DNA of 25,555 nucleotides, taken from positions 1 to 25,555 of the forward strand of contig JAAAKB020304573.1 in the NCBI GenBank assembly GCA_010014835.2, read 5' to 3'. A program made the position numbers and the translations under genes. Below, piece after piece: positions 10,206 through 21,900 of this stretch. The notes beneath the pieces are model-generated. The model was not told where the DNA came from. It ran no database searches and saw nothing but the letters and a program-made list of their open reading frames with translations. The stretch is from Apostichopus leukothele (Eukaryota > Echinodermata > Holothuroidea > Aspidochirotida > Stichopodidae). Position 1 is the first letter of the stretch; every line of letters starts with the position of its first letter.

Positions 10206-12903
10206 TTTGTGGTTAGTGTTTCTGACAGGGATTTACACGTTTCGGTAGCACGATAGCAGACTTGTTTGAAAAATTGTAGCATGGTGCAGTTTAGACCGCC
10301 GTGTGTTGTAACCTGGAAAATTTCGAACGAAGGAAAAACAGAAAGGTGCAGGTAAGACGTAGTTTATGGATCAATATTATTAATCTCTTATTTGATTAGT
10401 AATTCTCAAATTCTGAATGATGGCGGCTATAAAACGCCAAATGCCTTTTAAGCAAACGAAGTCGATGGTCAAACTTGCCAAATGTCATTTAAAAAACCGT
10501 TACTCGAACTATTTTTAAAATTTATAAATTTAGTAAGTGCATTTTTAGTAAGTGGCCAATGGGTTCAACGTGTCATACGTAGAATCATTGGTACATGGTA
10601 CAAAATCACAAATTGCAGAAACTTTGAAATAAAAGGCTACTCCGAAGACTTAAGTTGATTACTTGACAAACTTACTGGAAATTTAAATTCAATGAATAAA
10701 AGAGGAAGACTATTTTATATTGCTTTTGTGACATGCCAAAACGAAAAAAAAACCCCGAAAAAATGCTCGAAAGTGTCATATATCTGAACATAGCATGTAA
10801 AAAGTCATGAGGTCATAACTTTAAGGCTCCCTGTACTATATATTTTGGGAAAAGATATGCAACTCCTTTAATTATCTTTCGACTGCACGACCTCGGCTTC
10901 CGTTATTATGCATTAATTATGTGATTATTCATGACTTGCTTATATTGTTCAATTCAGACTTAGCAATTGCTATCGTTTCCATTTGAGTGTCCAAAGTCCA
11001 ATCGGTTCTATTCAATCAGCAAACACCCAAAGCATATTTAATGAAGTGTTGCTTGTCATTTTCCTTAGAGAGCTTACTTTCATTTCGGTAAGGACGTTCT
11101 TCTGCTGTTTCGTAAAGGTAAGGTAGGCTGCCATTATTTTTTTCTCAGGTGATTAAAGTATAGCAATAACGTTTGAGAATTTGGGATCGAGTTACATCGG
11201 GTGTTTAAGATATACAAGATTTTATGTTAAACATCCTACCGAGTATATGTTTTTGTTCAAGTGTATTTGCAGGTTCTTCCTCAAGCTGAATAAAATGGTA
11301 TAATAGAGTGACAGGTTTTTGGTCATGAAGATGATCGTTGTACTTAGGGAAAATAAAGGGACATCGTATGTGTCTCATTTTCTTTGAAAACGGTGCATTT
11401 TCATAAATTACTTTAAACCAATCCGCCAACCAGATTTTGTAATATCGTAACATATCAATTGAAATGCAAGTTCAACGCAGCGTTGATAGTTTGTAATGCT
11501 GTCTTAAAATTAATGAGGGACAACCACCTAAGAGAGAAAACGGCACAAGCTGATTAATGTAGCTGGTAAATGGCTCAATACCGGTTCAACGGTGTCGTAA
11601 ATTCATGATGAAATGATAAATATGAATAAAATTATAGAGAAGTGGATTCCAACTTTGGACCAAAACGACCTAAACTTTAATCTAACTAAGCCTCAAAATG
11701 ACTCTTCCTTTACATGGGGGTCGGCTTTGATGACTCGAGGATAGCCTCTTTCGTTCATAAAATCCACCATTCGTCTCTGACCCTTCCACAAAAATTGAGC
11801 CCTTACATTAATCAATCGGGGAAATGTGACCCCCACCCCGCTCCAACCTTTAAAATCCTGTGCACGCCACTGCAATGTAGAGAATAGTAAATCATAGCAA
11901 CACTTGATAATTGCTAGGAACGATTGCAATAGTGACATTACGTGAATGACACAATTTATAAGCTTATACTTATTACATTAAATGTTACGCGCGATTCAAT
12001 CGCTTTGTTACAACGTCTCTGTAGGCTTAGATGTGGTAATTTCTTCCAATCAGTATGTGCAAATTTTATTACAATATTGTTCGGTAAAATAAGTGACAAA
12101 TTATATGCAATGGAAAGGGTCCTCTCTCTGAACCCTTATTTCGAAAGAATCGTTCTATTTTAAAATAAAACAGCTTGTTTAAACAAACTATAGAGAATTT
12201 TATTATGAAACACGACCGGACTGTGTATTTAGTTATTTTACGATGTCTGACAATTCACAACTAATTCTGATGGTTGTTGGTAGCAGCACTTTCTCCCTTT
12301 TACTGGCAGGAACGACTTCATGTGCTAGTGAAACAAACTACTTGGACTTAAAACTAGCCATTCGACTTACGTCGAAAGAATGTATATCCATGGAGGAGAT
12401 GAAACCCATTGTGTCAATGACAAATGATGTGTAAAACTTGAGATGAAGTAAAAAGGTTAGAGATAAAACCTCGAAATATTTCCTATTAGCGCCCGGCCGT
12501 AGAATCTACAAAAGTCAAATACATCAAGTCAACGCTTTTAAGCCACACTTTGAGAAGCTACGCTACTCACATTCCTTAAGGATGCATTAAACCTAATTCA
12601 ATGTTTACGTTTATATTTTTTTAACAAAAATGCTGTCGCAAAATTGGGTAAACAGCAAAAGCTAAATATATGACAGTACACGTTTTCTGACAGATCTCCG
12701 AGTAACCGGTAGTCCTGGGTAGTGTAAATGAGATATAAACTTGGTCTATCGAAACAGGGGTTCCTTACAGATTCCTGATCAAAAATGGTCAAGATATGGT
12801 AATGTTCTTTAAAGAAAATGACCAAATGTTAGAACTGTCCACCTTGTGAACAAGTCATGATCATACAAAATGAAGAAATCTTGTACAGAGTTTCAGATTT
12901 CAG
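10206..12903. other. Intergenic region between the duplication and the small-peptide frame
   Basis: The stretch is AT-rich with frequent stops in all frames. Two features deserve mention: a transposon-end fragment at about 11690-11873 (listed separately) and a 63-codon frame at 12243-12434 whose N-terminus is hydrophobic, but which lacks recognisable domains and supporting splice or poly(A) signals. A minus-strand 82-codon frame at 11205-11453 is also unrecognised. I see no RNA gene. Confidence 0.5.
11690..11873 (-). mobile_element. DNA-transposon-like end fragment
   Basis: Read on the - strand, the fragment begins CAGTGGCGTGCACAGGATT at 11872 and continues through a G-rich stretch. A related terminus with the same orientation lies at 14875. 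Translation gives QWRAQDFKG, a peptide I recall as a recurrent by-product of this kind of transposon end in invertebrate genomes. No transposase is present. The inner boundary is uncertain. Confidence 0.5.
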
Positions 12904-13128
12904 ATGAAAAAAGTTTTAATTATTGCCTCTATCGTGTCGTTATTCCACATATATTCGTATACTGCCAGTAGTTTAACAACAAACGGGGCGTTAACGAGAA
13001 GTCCTAATGGATCAAAGCCCCGACAAAAGAGCGGGCTTCGGGTATATGAGTCAGGTACAACCCCGCGATGTTCCCATGATGAAACCCCTTGGGTTCCATG
13101 TACTATAAGCACTGTAGCGCTAAAATAA
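12904..13128 (+). CDS. Possible small secreted peptide, 74 residues
   Basis: The frame starts MKKVLIIASIVSLFHIYSYT, a good signal peptide: two Lys, a hydrophobic core and small residues near position 22. The mature part (about 50 residues) is rich in Ser, Thr, Pro and Gly with only two Cys (57 and 67), and would allow one disulfide. A TTTCAG directly precedes the ATG and could be a splice acceptor; an AATAAA (13124-13129) overlaps the stop. GC content rises inside the frame compared with its surroundings. Against it, the antisense strand is open over the same span (12900-13139), so the GC-rich patch may simply lack stops by chance or be a repeat fragment. I do not recognise a peptide family. 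Confidence 0.35.
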   Translation: MKKVLIIASIVSLFHIYSYTASSLTTNGALTRSPNGSKPRQKSGLRVYESGTTPRCSHDETPWVPCTISTVALK

Positions 13129-13618
13129 ACTAAAAACAATTATAGAAATGGAAACAGATATATCGACCAAGTCAAGACAAGAAAAAGGTCATATAGCATT
13201 ATGTACCAATCAGGCGTTCACTCTGTGATAACAGTTAAGACGTCTGCAAAAATGGTCTGAACTCTATTTGAAGCTAAACGTTTCCCTTCCTTCTCTTTTA
13301 GGTTTGGCTGCGCCACAACATAAATTCAAATGTTTAACAAGACGTTCGGTGTCACCTTGCGTATAGGATTCGCCAATTATCGGTTTGCATTAGGAACTAT
13401 AATAAATAGGATATGTCACCTACAATAGTTTTACACGACTGTTTTGACCAAACATTATCCTAGACTGCTACCACCATTGACTAAAACGCGTATCCTTAAC
13501 GTAAAAATAGTGCGGAATGATGTTGATGTTACGGAAATTATGTTTGTCACTTTAAAACCGTGGTTGTACACAGAGTTGTTCATATATCGCAACGCACGTT
13601 TAAACCGAGTCAGCTAGT
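13129..13618. other. Upstream region of the propeller-only gene
   Basis: Non-coding AT-rich sequence precedes the second NHL gene. A TATA-like TATAATAAATA lies at 13398-13408, about 210 bases before the start codon, and could place transcription near 13430. An in-frame stop at 13601-13603 separates it from the coding frame. No strong splice acceptor precedes the ATG. Confidence 0.4.
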
Positions 13619-14596
13619 ATGGCTTTAACAGCTGAAAGGGTCGATCGAGCTGTTTTTTTCACCGACTACATGGATTTGAAAAATCCCCATGATACTTATC
13701 TGTATGAAAACAAACAAGACGGAATTACAAAGAACACCATTGTAGTGCTTAGAGCTGGTGGCATATCCACTATCGATCGTCCCTATATTGATGCCACGGC
13801 CGTGTATGATGACGAAAAGTTCACACCATTTGCAATTACCTTTTCGAAAGACAAATTCTACGTGACAGACATGAAAACTATTCGCATATTTAACAAAAAA
13901 TTTGATCTGCAGAAGAAATTGGAAAATGAGGAACTAATTTCACCTAGGGGTATCTACGCAAGTGAAAATCAACTTTATGTTGTTGATGGGACAAATAAAG
14001 AACATTCTCACCAAACGCCTATTTTCATATTTAACCTAGATATGGAAATAAAATCAAAGTTCACGCAAGTTAAATTTGCTGATCCATGGTCTCTAAAAGT
14101 AAATGTAGCCGAAGAACTCATTTTTGTATCTGATTCCGGTGCAAGACAAGTGAAAGTTATTGATATTAAAACAGGGAAACTCGTCATAAGTATTAACATG
14201 CCTCAAACCGAGGGCCGTCGAATGCTATGTAGAGGTCTCGACATTGATGAAAACGATAATGTGTTTGTTGCATTAAGGGTCGAAGGACTGCGCAGGCAGT
14301 TTGAATGCATACGAATGTACACGAAGGAAAGTGATTTTACAGATAGTTACGACATCTTTGAAAATTTGTCTTCCCTTGGATTTGCCACAGGCTATCTTTC
14401 TAGCTACAGAAATACGTACAGCATAAAAGAGGATATCTTGAAATTCCTCAAATTCTCGCAAAACAAAAAATTTCATTTTATTCGCGGTATCCATTACAAA
14501 AAAATGAATGGAAAACGTGTACTATTTGTTACTGATTCAGGTAATGACTGTGTCAGAATGTTAACTTTTGAAAAACTCTCATATAATATTGAATGA
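13619..14596 (+). CDS. NHL-type beta-propeller protein, paralogue of the 1497-2675 product
   Basis: The 325-residue product is a propeller without the filamin-like domain of its paralogue. Blades visible by repeat pattern are TPFAITF..FYVTDMKTIRIF (69-91), SPRGIYA..LYVVDG (108-124), DPWSLK..ELIFVSDSGARQVKV (155-180), CRGLDIDENDNVFVALR (214-230) and FIRGIHY..VLFVTDSGNDCVRML (297-315). It shares with the first gene the strings CRGLD, DPWS, YTKE and RG.HY, and the spacer EDILKFLKF before the last blade. The start is supported by an in-frame stop 16 bases upstream (13601-13603) and by A at -3 and G at +4. The coding frame is a single exon. It has no signal peptide, membrane segment, RING or B-box. 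Its role is likely protein or RNA binding; substrate unknown. It could be a tandem duplicate that lost, or never captured, the filamin-like part. Confidence 0.8.
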   Translation: MALTAERVDRAVFFTDYMDLKNPHDTYLYENKQDGITKNTIVVLRAGGISTIDRPYIDATAVYDDEKFTPFAITFSKDKFYVTDMKTIRIFNKKFDLQKKLENEELISPRGIYASENQLYVVDGTNKEHSHQTPIFIFNLDMEIKSKFTQVKFADPWSLKVNVAEELIFVSDSGARQVKVIDIKTGKLVISINMPQTEGRRMLCRGLDIDENDNVFVALRVEGLRRQFECIRMYTKESDFTDSYDIFENLSSLGFATGYLSSYRNTYSIKEDILKFLKFSQNKKFHFIRGIHYKKMNGKRVLFVTDSGNDCVRMLTFEKLSYNIE

Positions 14597-14607
14597 ACTT
14601 CTTTAAT

Positions 14608-14613
14608 AATAAA
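14608..14613 (+). terminator. Poly(A) signal, propeller-only gene
   Basis: A canonical AATAAA lies 12 bases after the stop codon. This implies a very short 3' untranslated region unless a later signal is used. Confidence 0.5.
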
Positions 14614-14769
14614 ACTTCTAGTATAAAATCTATACATGTACAGAATATCACTCAAAGATAATCTTTAATTGGATGTGTGGTAAAATTCAAACACGCATAA
14701 AATTGCCCCTATATTACATTACAGCCTAAATTGAAAGACTATATATATATGCCTTTGTATAATCCTCGA

Positions 14770-14875
14770 TCCACCTTCAAGTTCCAAAAAGGTTTATGCC
14801 GCTAAACATCTTTGGGGGAAGGGAATATACTATTAGCCCGTCCCATTCCACCTTCGAATCCTGAGCACACCACTG
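14770..14875 (-). mobile_element. DNA-transposon-like end fragment
   Basis: On the - strand the fragment begins CAGTGGTGTGCTCAGGATT at 14875 and then becomes G-rich. Sixteen or more of the first 19 bases match the end at 11872, so the two belong to one family. The inner limit is a guess and no transposase is seen. Confidence 0.4.
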
Positions 14876-17800
14876 TCGCAAAGGTCATCCATATGGATGG
14901 ATCAGTTGGATTTGCCATTCTTTTAATTCAACTATTTTTCCATTGATCAAATTTATTCAAATCAACATTTCCAAAATATATCAGGTTTTATCATATATAT
15001 TAAATGAAATATATATTCATGTACAATCAAAAATGCTTCGTTTTACTCACTGAACTTACTTGACTATATGCATGGTTGGCATAATGGTGATACACAATAT
15101 TTACTTTGAGGAGAACATTTGTGATAATTACCATTAACAAATCAGCTGAGATAACTCACTAGTCTTCTGAAGTTGTAGTTCATCAGATATAAAATCTAGG
15201 TTATTGCTTTTACCGTAGGCCTTCCGGTGCCACCACTTTCATGATTCAAGATGTAATTGATATACAATTGATATATAAAGGCTTAAATAACAGCTGTGTG
15301 TTAAATTTGAAAGAAATCTTACTTGTGTCATCTGCAATTACTTGCAAACGTTAAACTTTTCATTAGTTAAGTAATTAATTTTCTTTAACCACACATTTAT
15401 TTTGGCATATATGACCTATTTTTTTTTTGCCTCTGTTCTAAGGATACATGAACCTTTTTATGAATACGTTGTTTTGTGTATCATTCCAAAAACACTTTCG
15501 AGGTTGGATTTTCAAAAGGAGTTTGGCCGTATTTATTCATTACGGGATTACGTTTTTTGATTATCCCCAGTGGTCAATGATGAAATGAGTTTCTCTCCGA
15601 GTTCTAAATATTTGAGAGCTTCGGCTTTAAGATAATATGAAAATATTTTGCGAAGTTATATATAAGTTATATTCACAGACGTTGTATCATTATAATTAAT
15701 CGATTTATTTCTCGGAGGTTGATAATGTTTGTCATTAAAATAAATGCAATGTTTAATGCTTTGGTCAATTAATATTCTCAGTATTTTAATCAGGAAAATG
15801 TGGTCACTTTTGTTTTGATCAAGTCGCAAAAACAGAGAGCAAGATTTAAAAATATTCATGATGGATTTTTGAAGTATATTTATCATAGTGTAATACCTGT
15901 ATTGAAACAAGTTTCAAACTAAGTCAACCATTATTCGTTACATTTTCATATGGGAACTTTTACAGCTTAGTCCTTTGTCTTTCAGTTAGATTGTATTAAA
16001 ATTGTGCATAATATCGTAGTATTCAATAATCCACCCGCGCAAGTTAACTTAGTTCTAACGATGTGATCGCTAAATATTTACTCTTAGGGTGACATTGCAC
16101 TCTTCATTCAAGGAAATAATGCTGTTTTAACTGTAAGATATGAATCTACTATATATTACCACATTGAGTTTAGTATTAAACGTGTAGGGTACATTTCTCA
16201 TACATGCCAATAACAATTTAATTGAGGTTATTCCTCCCACAGTTGTCTTTATTCATGCGGACGCATGTTCTAGGCTAGTTGCTGCCGCAAACCTGTCGGA
16301 TATTGACTCCGCTGTAACCAAATTAATAATTGATAATTTTCTTGCAAGAAATCTTACAGTATTTTTGTTTGAACTTGATTAAGACCTGTTTATGTCATTT
16401 TAACATTTCTTCTTGTATTTACACACATATTCTGCACTACTCTCGTTAAACTTGACAAACCGCTTTTCGGTATTTCAAAATCCTTATCAACTATTGTCAT
16501 CCTCATTCATCACGACCTTCACTTATATTTTAAAGTGTATTATATTAACCCTGTGAATTTTGCTTTTTACCTCAATGTTTGTTTATACAATTTCTTTTTT
16601 AAATATTCTTGACTACATTAAATTTGAGTACGAAATTGGTCATCCCATCCAAAGTGTAATGATTAATTATATTTTTTCTTTAACATATTTTGAATCGTTG
16701 CCTATAGCATAAATTGTTTGTATCACATTTTATATTTTGTTTTAAGTTGTATACCATCGTGAAGTTGCGATTTTAAACTATCATTGTCATCATTTTAGTG
16801 AAACGTGTTATTGCCTTTGGAAAAGAATGACGGTGTAGTCTCAGTTACATCTCACGTTTCAATTTGAAGTCCCGTTTATTATACTAACAATACACAAAAC
16901 TTGCATGCAGTAAATGAGAAACACATCCAACAGTCATCATTAGTCCTTGTGAGAAATAATGGCCTTCCAGCACCCTCCATAACCAGTTTCCGACAAATGT
17001 CGTTTGTAAAATTCTGTTTTATGCTGAAACTTTTGCGGTAAGTCTCATTGGATCACTCTATGAGCTAATTTAGCACAACTGGGTGAAGTGGGTACATGTG
17101 GTTTATAATGTCTTCTGGCAGGGAAACTCACTACCGTTAATTCTGGCAATGTTCATGTTTGACACTTTATGGTATACTTATGCTGAACATTTCGCAGTAA
17201 GTTCTAGTCTGGTAGTCGGTGATCTGATTTTGGGGAGGGGACGTACGGGTGGCAAGTGTACACCACTTCAGAAAATATTGCAAATAGCATTCCTGTCCTA
17301 AATAATCTGGTTATTTATACAATTGTGTTTTAGCACATAACTAAGCTGTTTTCAATTACATATCAGTGCACTTATTTGACTTAATAGTATGTATCCAAAC
17401 ATTTGAAACTATTGTGTACAACACTTTGTAGGTTTATAATGAATATTCATAGTTTGTGACTAGTCTCTCAATTTCTTGGTTCGTTAAGCTTCCCGTTTGT
17501 ATTAAGTATTTTCGGACTGTTAGCAATCTTCCCCATGGAGGTCGACGATGATATCATAATCCAACAATACACCTACAAAAATTGTTCATGGACAGAGTGG
17601 TTACACACATTTATAGTTTCTTTTGGGACGTAATTTGATGTAGTAAGTTATTGTTTAAACATTTCATACTTTGTCAAGTTTTTCTTTGTTTGTATTTGCT
17701 GGTATCAGTTGATAAGTACCAACATAATTACCGTCTTCGTTAGAATTGTTGAAGCCAAATAAAAGTGGGATGGTAGATTGAACTGCTTGATATATGAAGT

Positions 17801-18059
17801 GTGATCGTAGTACAATGATTCCAACTTTCTTTCGATGAAACTTAACTTTAATTTGCTGTACTATACATATAACAAATAAGTTTGCAATAAAAGTGGTTTG
17901 ACCGTATAGGCAGTTTGTGATTAAGCTCTATATTACACTATATTATATGTGACCAAATTCAGGATACAAAAGCTACAATTTGTCAGTGAAAAAATATGAA
18001 AAATATTGTTATTGCTCCTCTTTTCAACAGCTTGGTCATTTTCTACACTGATCTTTCAA

Positions 18060-18124
18060 TATAAGAGGTGATGCAGCAAGCAGCGCACCGACCGAGATAT
18101 ATTTTCTGTTGGCTTTAGATTATG
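18060..18124 (+). promoter_or_regulatory. Candidate promoter and non-coding first exon of the SecA-like gene
   Basis: A TATA-like TATAAGAGG lies at 18060-18068. It is followed by a locally GC-richer stretch and a near-perfect donor, ATG|GTAAGTAG, with GTAAGT at 18125-18130. Splicing to the acceptor at 18955 would give an 830-base intron in the 5' untranslated region. An ATG at 18070 would make only a short upstream frame that stops before the donor. The assignment rests on motifs alone. Confidence 0.3.
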
Positions 18125-18934
18125 GTAAGTAGCAACATAGCAAACACAACTTTTAACTATGTTTTACAAACGAAGGAAACCGGTTTTGCATAGTCCTCAC
18201 AAAAAAAGACATATTACAGGAAACAAGAACAATTATGATAATTTATGTACATCATCACTGTAACAAAAGAAAATTTTTCTTGATTACATGTCATATTGCT
18301 ATTCCTTGTCTTTGTTGATATCATCTGATGTACATTAATTTCAAAAAGATGAGTGAACAAATTGTATGGTAAGGAATAGCACATTACACATGGTTTTAAT
18401 GGCAATTGTGAATATCTTTTAGAGGCAAAAGGACAAAATGTCGGTTTTAACTTTTGCTATGTAGAATGAAGCTTTAAGTTGATGATCTGATAAAACTGAT
18501 GTTCATCACACATCGGTGGTTAAAGTTTGATTAAAAACCTACACGTTATCGCTTTCCTTATCTGAGGGAGGAACAATTTCTTATTACTTTCCTACTTGGT
18601 TTTAACAGTTACGGGACATATAATAAGGTGAAAAGTACAAGGGGATCATTACGTGATTTTTTTTAAGCTCATCATGCATCATATATACATCATTTTAAAA
18701 TAAAAAATGCTTCGTCTCAGCAATTTCTAAGATGGCAATAGTTTTATGTGAAGAAATGGATACACCTCATTTTCACGTTTCTTGATACAGTGATGATCAA
18801 TGTTTATAGCCTTACAAGGGTTTAAAAATTTACATGTTTATCGGTTATGTGGTCAAATATTACTACAACTTGGACTTTTGTCTGCCTTCGCATGACGAAG
18901 TAAACCCAAGTAAGCGTTGCGCAATTCTCACAGT

Positions 18935-18955
18935 AACAGTTGTTTTAATTTGCAG
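18935..18955 (+). other. Splice acceptor before the SecA-like coding exon
   Basis: GTTGTTTTAATTTGCAG is a pyrimidine-rich run ending in AG at 18954-18955. The start codon lies 18 bases further on, with an in-frame stop between them (18965-18967). The intron therefore interrupts only the 5' untranslated region. Confidence 0.6.
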
Positions 18956-18973
18956 ACTAACGAATAATCGAAG

Positions 18974-21900
18974 ATGGGTAATGCGATTACACGTCCACCA
19001 ATTCCTAATCCAACATGCGACCGATGCAAAATGCCGCTCTGTAGTAGCACGTCTTCTGTTAAAAGAGAACAATTCATCGAAGGCATCGAGTACATAGTTC
19101 ACAAATTCTCTGACAGAGAAAAATATTTTCAGTTGGTTGGGCCTACAAATGGAGACAAATATTATTGCTTTGATTGTATGTTTAGACTGAGAAAGGATCC
19201 ATTTCAATGCCCAACAGAAAGCAAAAACGTTGAGAGAGAAACAAATCACATATCAGATCAAACAGATACCTCTTATAATGAAAAATGTTCGAAACAAACA
19301 GACCAAATTGCTAATGCAACAAGTCGCATAATTGCCAAACGGTCCGATTTCAGAAGTTATCATACAAATTATGAAATTGAATACTCGACATTTGATAGTA
19401 CTGAGAGCAAAATTGATACAGAATTTTATGGCTTACTTGTTAAAAAGTTGTGGGAAGAGCGAATACCACTGGCAGACGATATTGTCAAAATACTTCATGA
19501 CAAGTTATTACAATCTAATAAAAACAGTATTGACTTTATTTTGGTCACTCTATTCTATATGTTTATACAGAAAAACAAATTTGCTCAAAGTGAACCATTT
19601 AAGAACATTATTGGCAATTTTTATCTTTGTATCGATCAAACAAAGTCCCTACGCCAACAACTCATATCGCTTCCAATGAAAGATCTGGAATGGCTAAGCG
19701 GTTGTCTTATAGAAATGTATGTTAATCTTTCCTACAAGGAGGCCAAAATCATTGCTATCGAGTCGCAGACAATTTCCGTTATTATGACTGAATTCACAGA
19801 ACAACTCTCTTATAGAGATGAACGTTCTTCTTTCCTTGTGTGCCTTATTTTAGTTTGCATACGAGTGCAAACTCATGACAAATTATGTGTCAAAACGGAC
19901 CATAATGATCAATTTCAAGAACTATTAATTCAAACGTCCAGGAATGAAAATGCTAACTGGGCTAAACAGTTTTCAAAATATTACATAAAGAATAAAGTAT
20001 TTCAATCACCACTAAGCCAATATTGTGATAGGTTTGTTAACATTTTTCATTCAAACCTGTGGGATGTTGAACAATTTGATAAATTACTTAAAATTCTCCG
20101 AGAAAGGGTTTTGTGTAATGAATCTTGCCTTAAAGGGTGTCTGGAAGTTTTGCAATATCACGGTCTTTCGCCAAGTGATGGTATTTTGAGAATTCTTGAA
20201 GAAGTTCCGGTTAAGCAAATTCCGTCAGAGTTGGAGCAAGTTGCCCTTCAAGAAAAGACAGTTCACCAGCTACTAATAGAGCTAATGGCAAGCAATGAAA
20301 TTCCAGAAACGCTATCAAACAAATGTGAAATGGCATTGGACGCTATCAATTATGTACTTGAAAAAAATATTGTTCCTTGTAATGGGAAAGAAATGAAAAC
20401 TTTTGTCGATAGCCAGCTCAGAGACAAAAGACGGTTTAACGTTGACGAGAAAGTAAACTTTCTAGCTTCCGCGGCGTGCGCAGTGCATCGCTTCCGTGGA
20501 TATAAACCACGAAACGTTCAATTAATAAGTGCCTTTCTATGTCTACAATATGGAGGTAATACAGGTATCTTGATGCAAATTCGTACTGGAGAAGGAAAAT
20601 CGTGTGTTATTGCGATGATCGCAGCTACATTGGTTTGTTTAAAGCAAGTTAAATCAGTAGACATTCTAACTAGCTCTGAGCTATTAGCTACTCGAGACCA
20701 TTACGACTGGAAGCAATACTTTGATTTCTTTGGTATCACAACTTCAAAGAACGTTGATGGTGTTGTCGATAATGATTGTTACGCCAGTGACATTGTCTTT
20801 GGAACAGTAGAAACATTTTCTGCGGATATTTTGCGGCATGATTTTGAATTAACAGGTATTCGAAAAGAAAGACAATTTGAAGTGGCTATTGTGGATGAAG
20901 TTGACTCTATGTTAGTAGATAAAGGAATTCAATTTACATATTTGTCCAGCATGGTTGCAGAGATGAGACATTTGGAACCAATTCTAGCCCTAATTTGGTA
21001 TCACGCGTCTCAATTTGGAGAAATATACAATGAGAAAGAGAAATATTACCGAGGACCCGCAATACCGTTTATTGCTTTTATTTCACAAATTGTGCGGCCA
21101 AAGATCCCAGATGACTCCTCTGTCCACGACAGTGTTAAACATCTTTTAAAAATCGCAGAAGATCAAAAGGTACTTCGAGATGGGTTTTGTAAGGAGTACG
21201 ATAAACAAATGCGGGAAAACCCTTTACAATTAAATCGACTGTTAGATCAGCAAACTACTAAAGAAGCTGCTAAGTTTCTTGAAACGTGTGAAGGACAATT
21301 GGAAATAAAGTTTGAAGTGTATGAACTACGCGGTCGTTCTAAGTTTTGTTTTAAAGTATCATCAGAAGATCGTACAAATTATGAAAAAAAAACTGTTAAT
21401 GTGTTATCATTGACTAATGGTTACATTTGTGTTCTTCATCGTGGTGATTTTGAAGAAATTTGTACTAAAATTGAGAAAAAAGTATGGTCTCAATTATCTT
21501 TTTCAAAACAAGAATTAAATGGAATTGAAATAAATAAAGTTCCTATCCCAGTCCACTTGAAAGAACATGTTGAAACCCAAATTAAAACATGGATATCTAA
21601 TGCATTTGAGGCAAAACAAATGCAACAAGATCGAGAATATTTAGTAAACGATAATACAATAAATCCTATAGATTTCATGCACACAGGAGTGATAGAAAGT
21701 AATAAAACATGGGGAGATGGATTGCAGCAGTTCTTAGAAATGAAACATTCGTTGGCTTTAAGTCCGATGACACTTGTAACAAATTTTATATCAAATATAG
21801 CATTTTTCAAAAAGTATAATCGAATCTACGGATTAAGTGGAACACTTGGTTCAACAATTGAGGAAGATTTCATCGAAACACACTATGCAACATCTTCTTT

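Larger units (their letters stand above)
14597..18059. other. Intergenic region upstream of the SecA-like gene
   Basis: About 3.5 kb of AT-rich sequence with no supported gene. It includes the 3' end of the propeller-only gene, a transposon-end fragment near 14875, short AT microsatellites (about 14741-14750) and a T run (15419-15429). Open frames of 60-85 codons here look random and have no recognisable domain. Confidence 0.55.

Noticed and set aside
12243-12434. 63-codon frame with a hydrophobic N-terminus
   Set aside because: A weak signal-like segment only; no splice, poly(A) or domain support, so it is mentioned only in the intergenic entry.
15656-15910. 84-codon minus-strand frame in the large intergenic region
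   Set aside because: Rich in Ile, Asn and Lys as expected from AT-rich DNA; no domain or splice evidence.
18863-19249. 128-codon minus-strand frame across the SecA-like start
   Set aside because: It overlaps the real start and splice acceptor; its composition fits the complement of the coding sequence.
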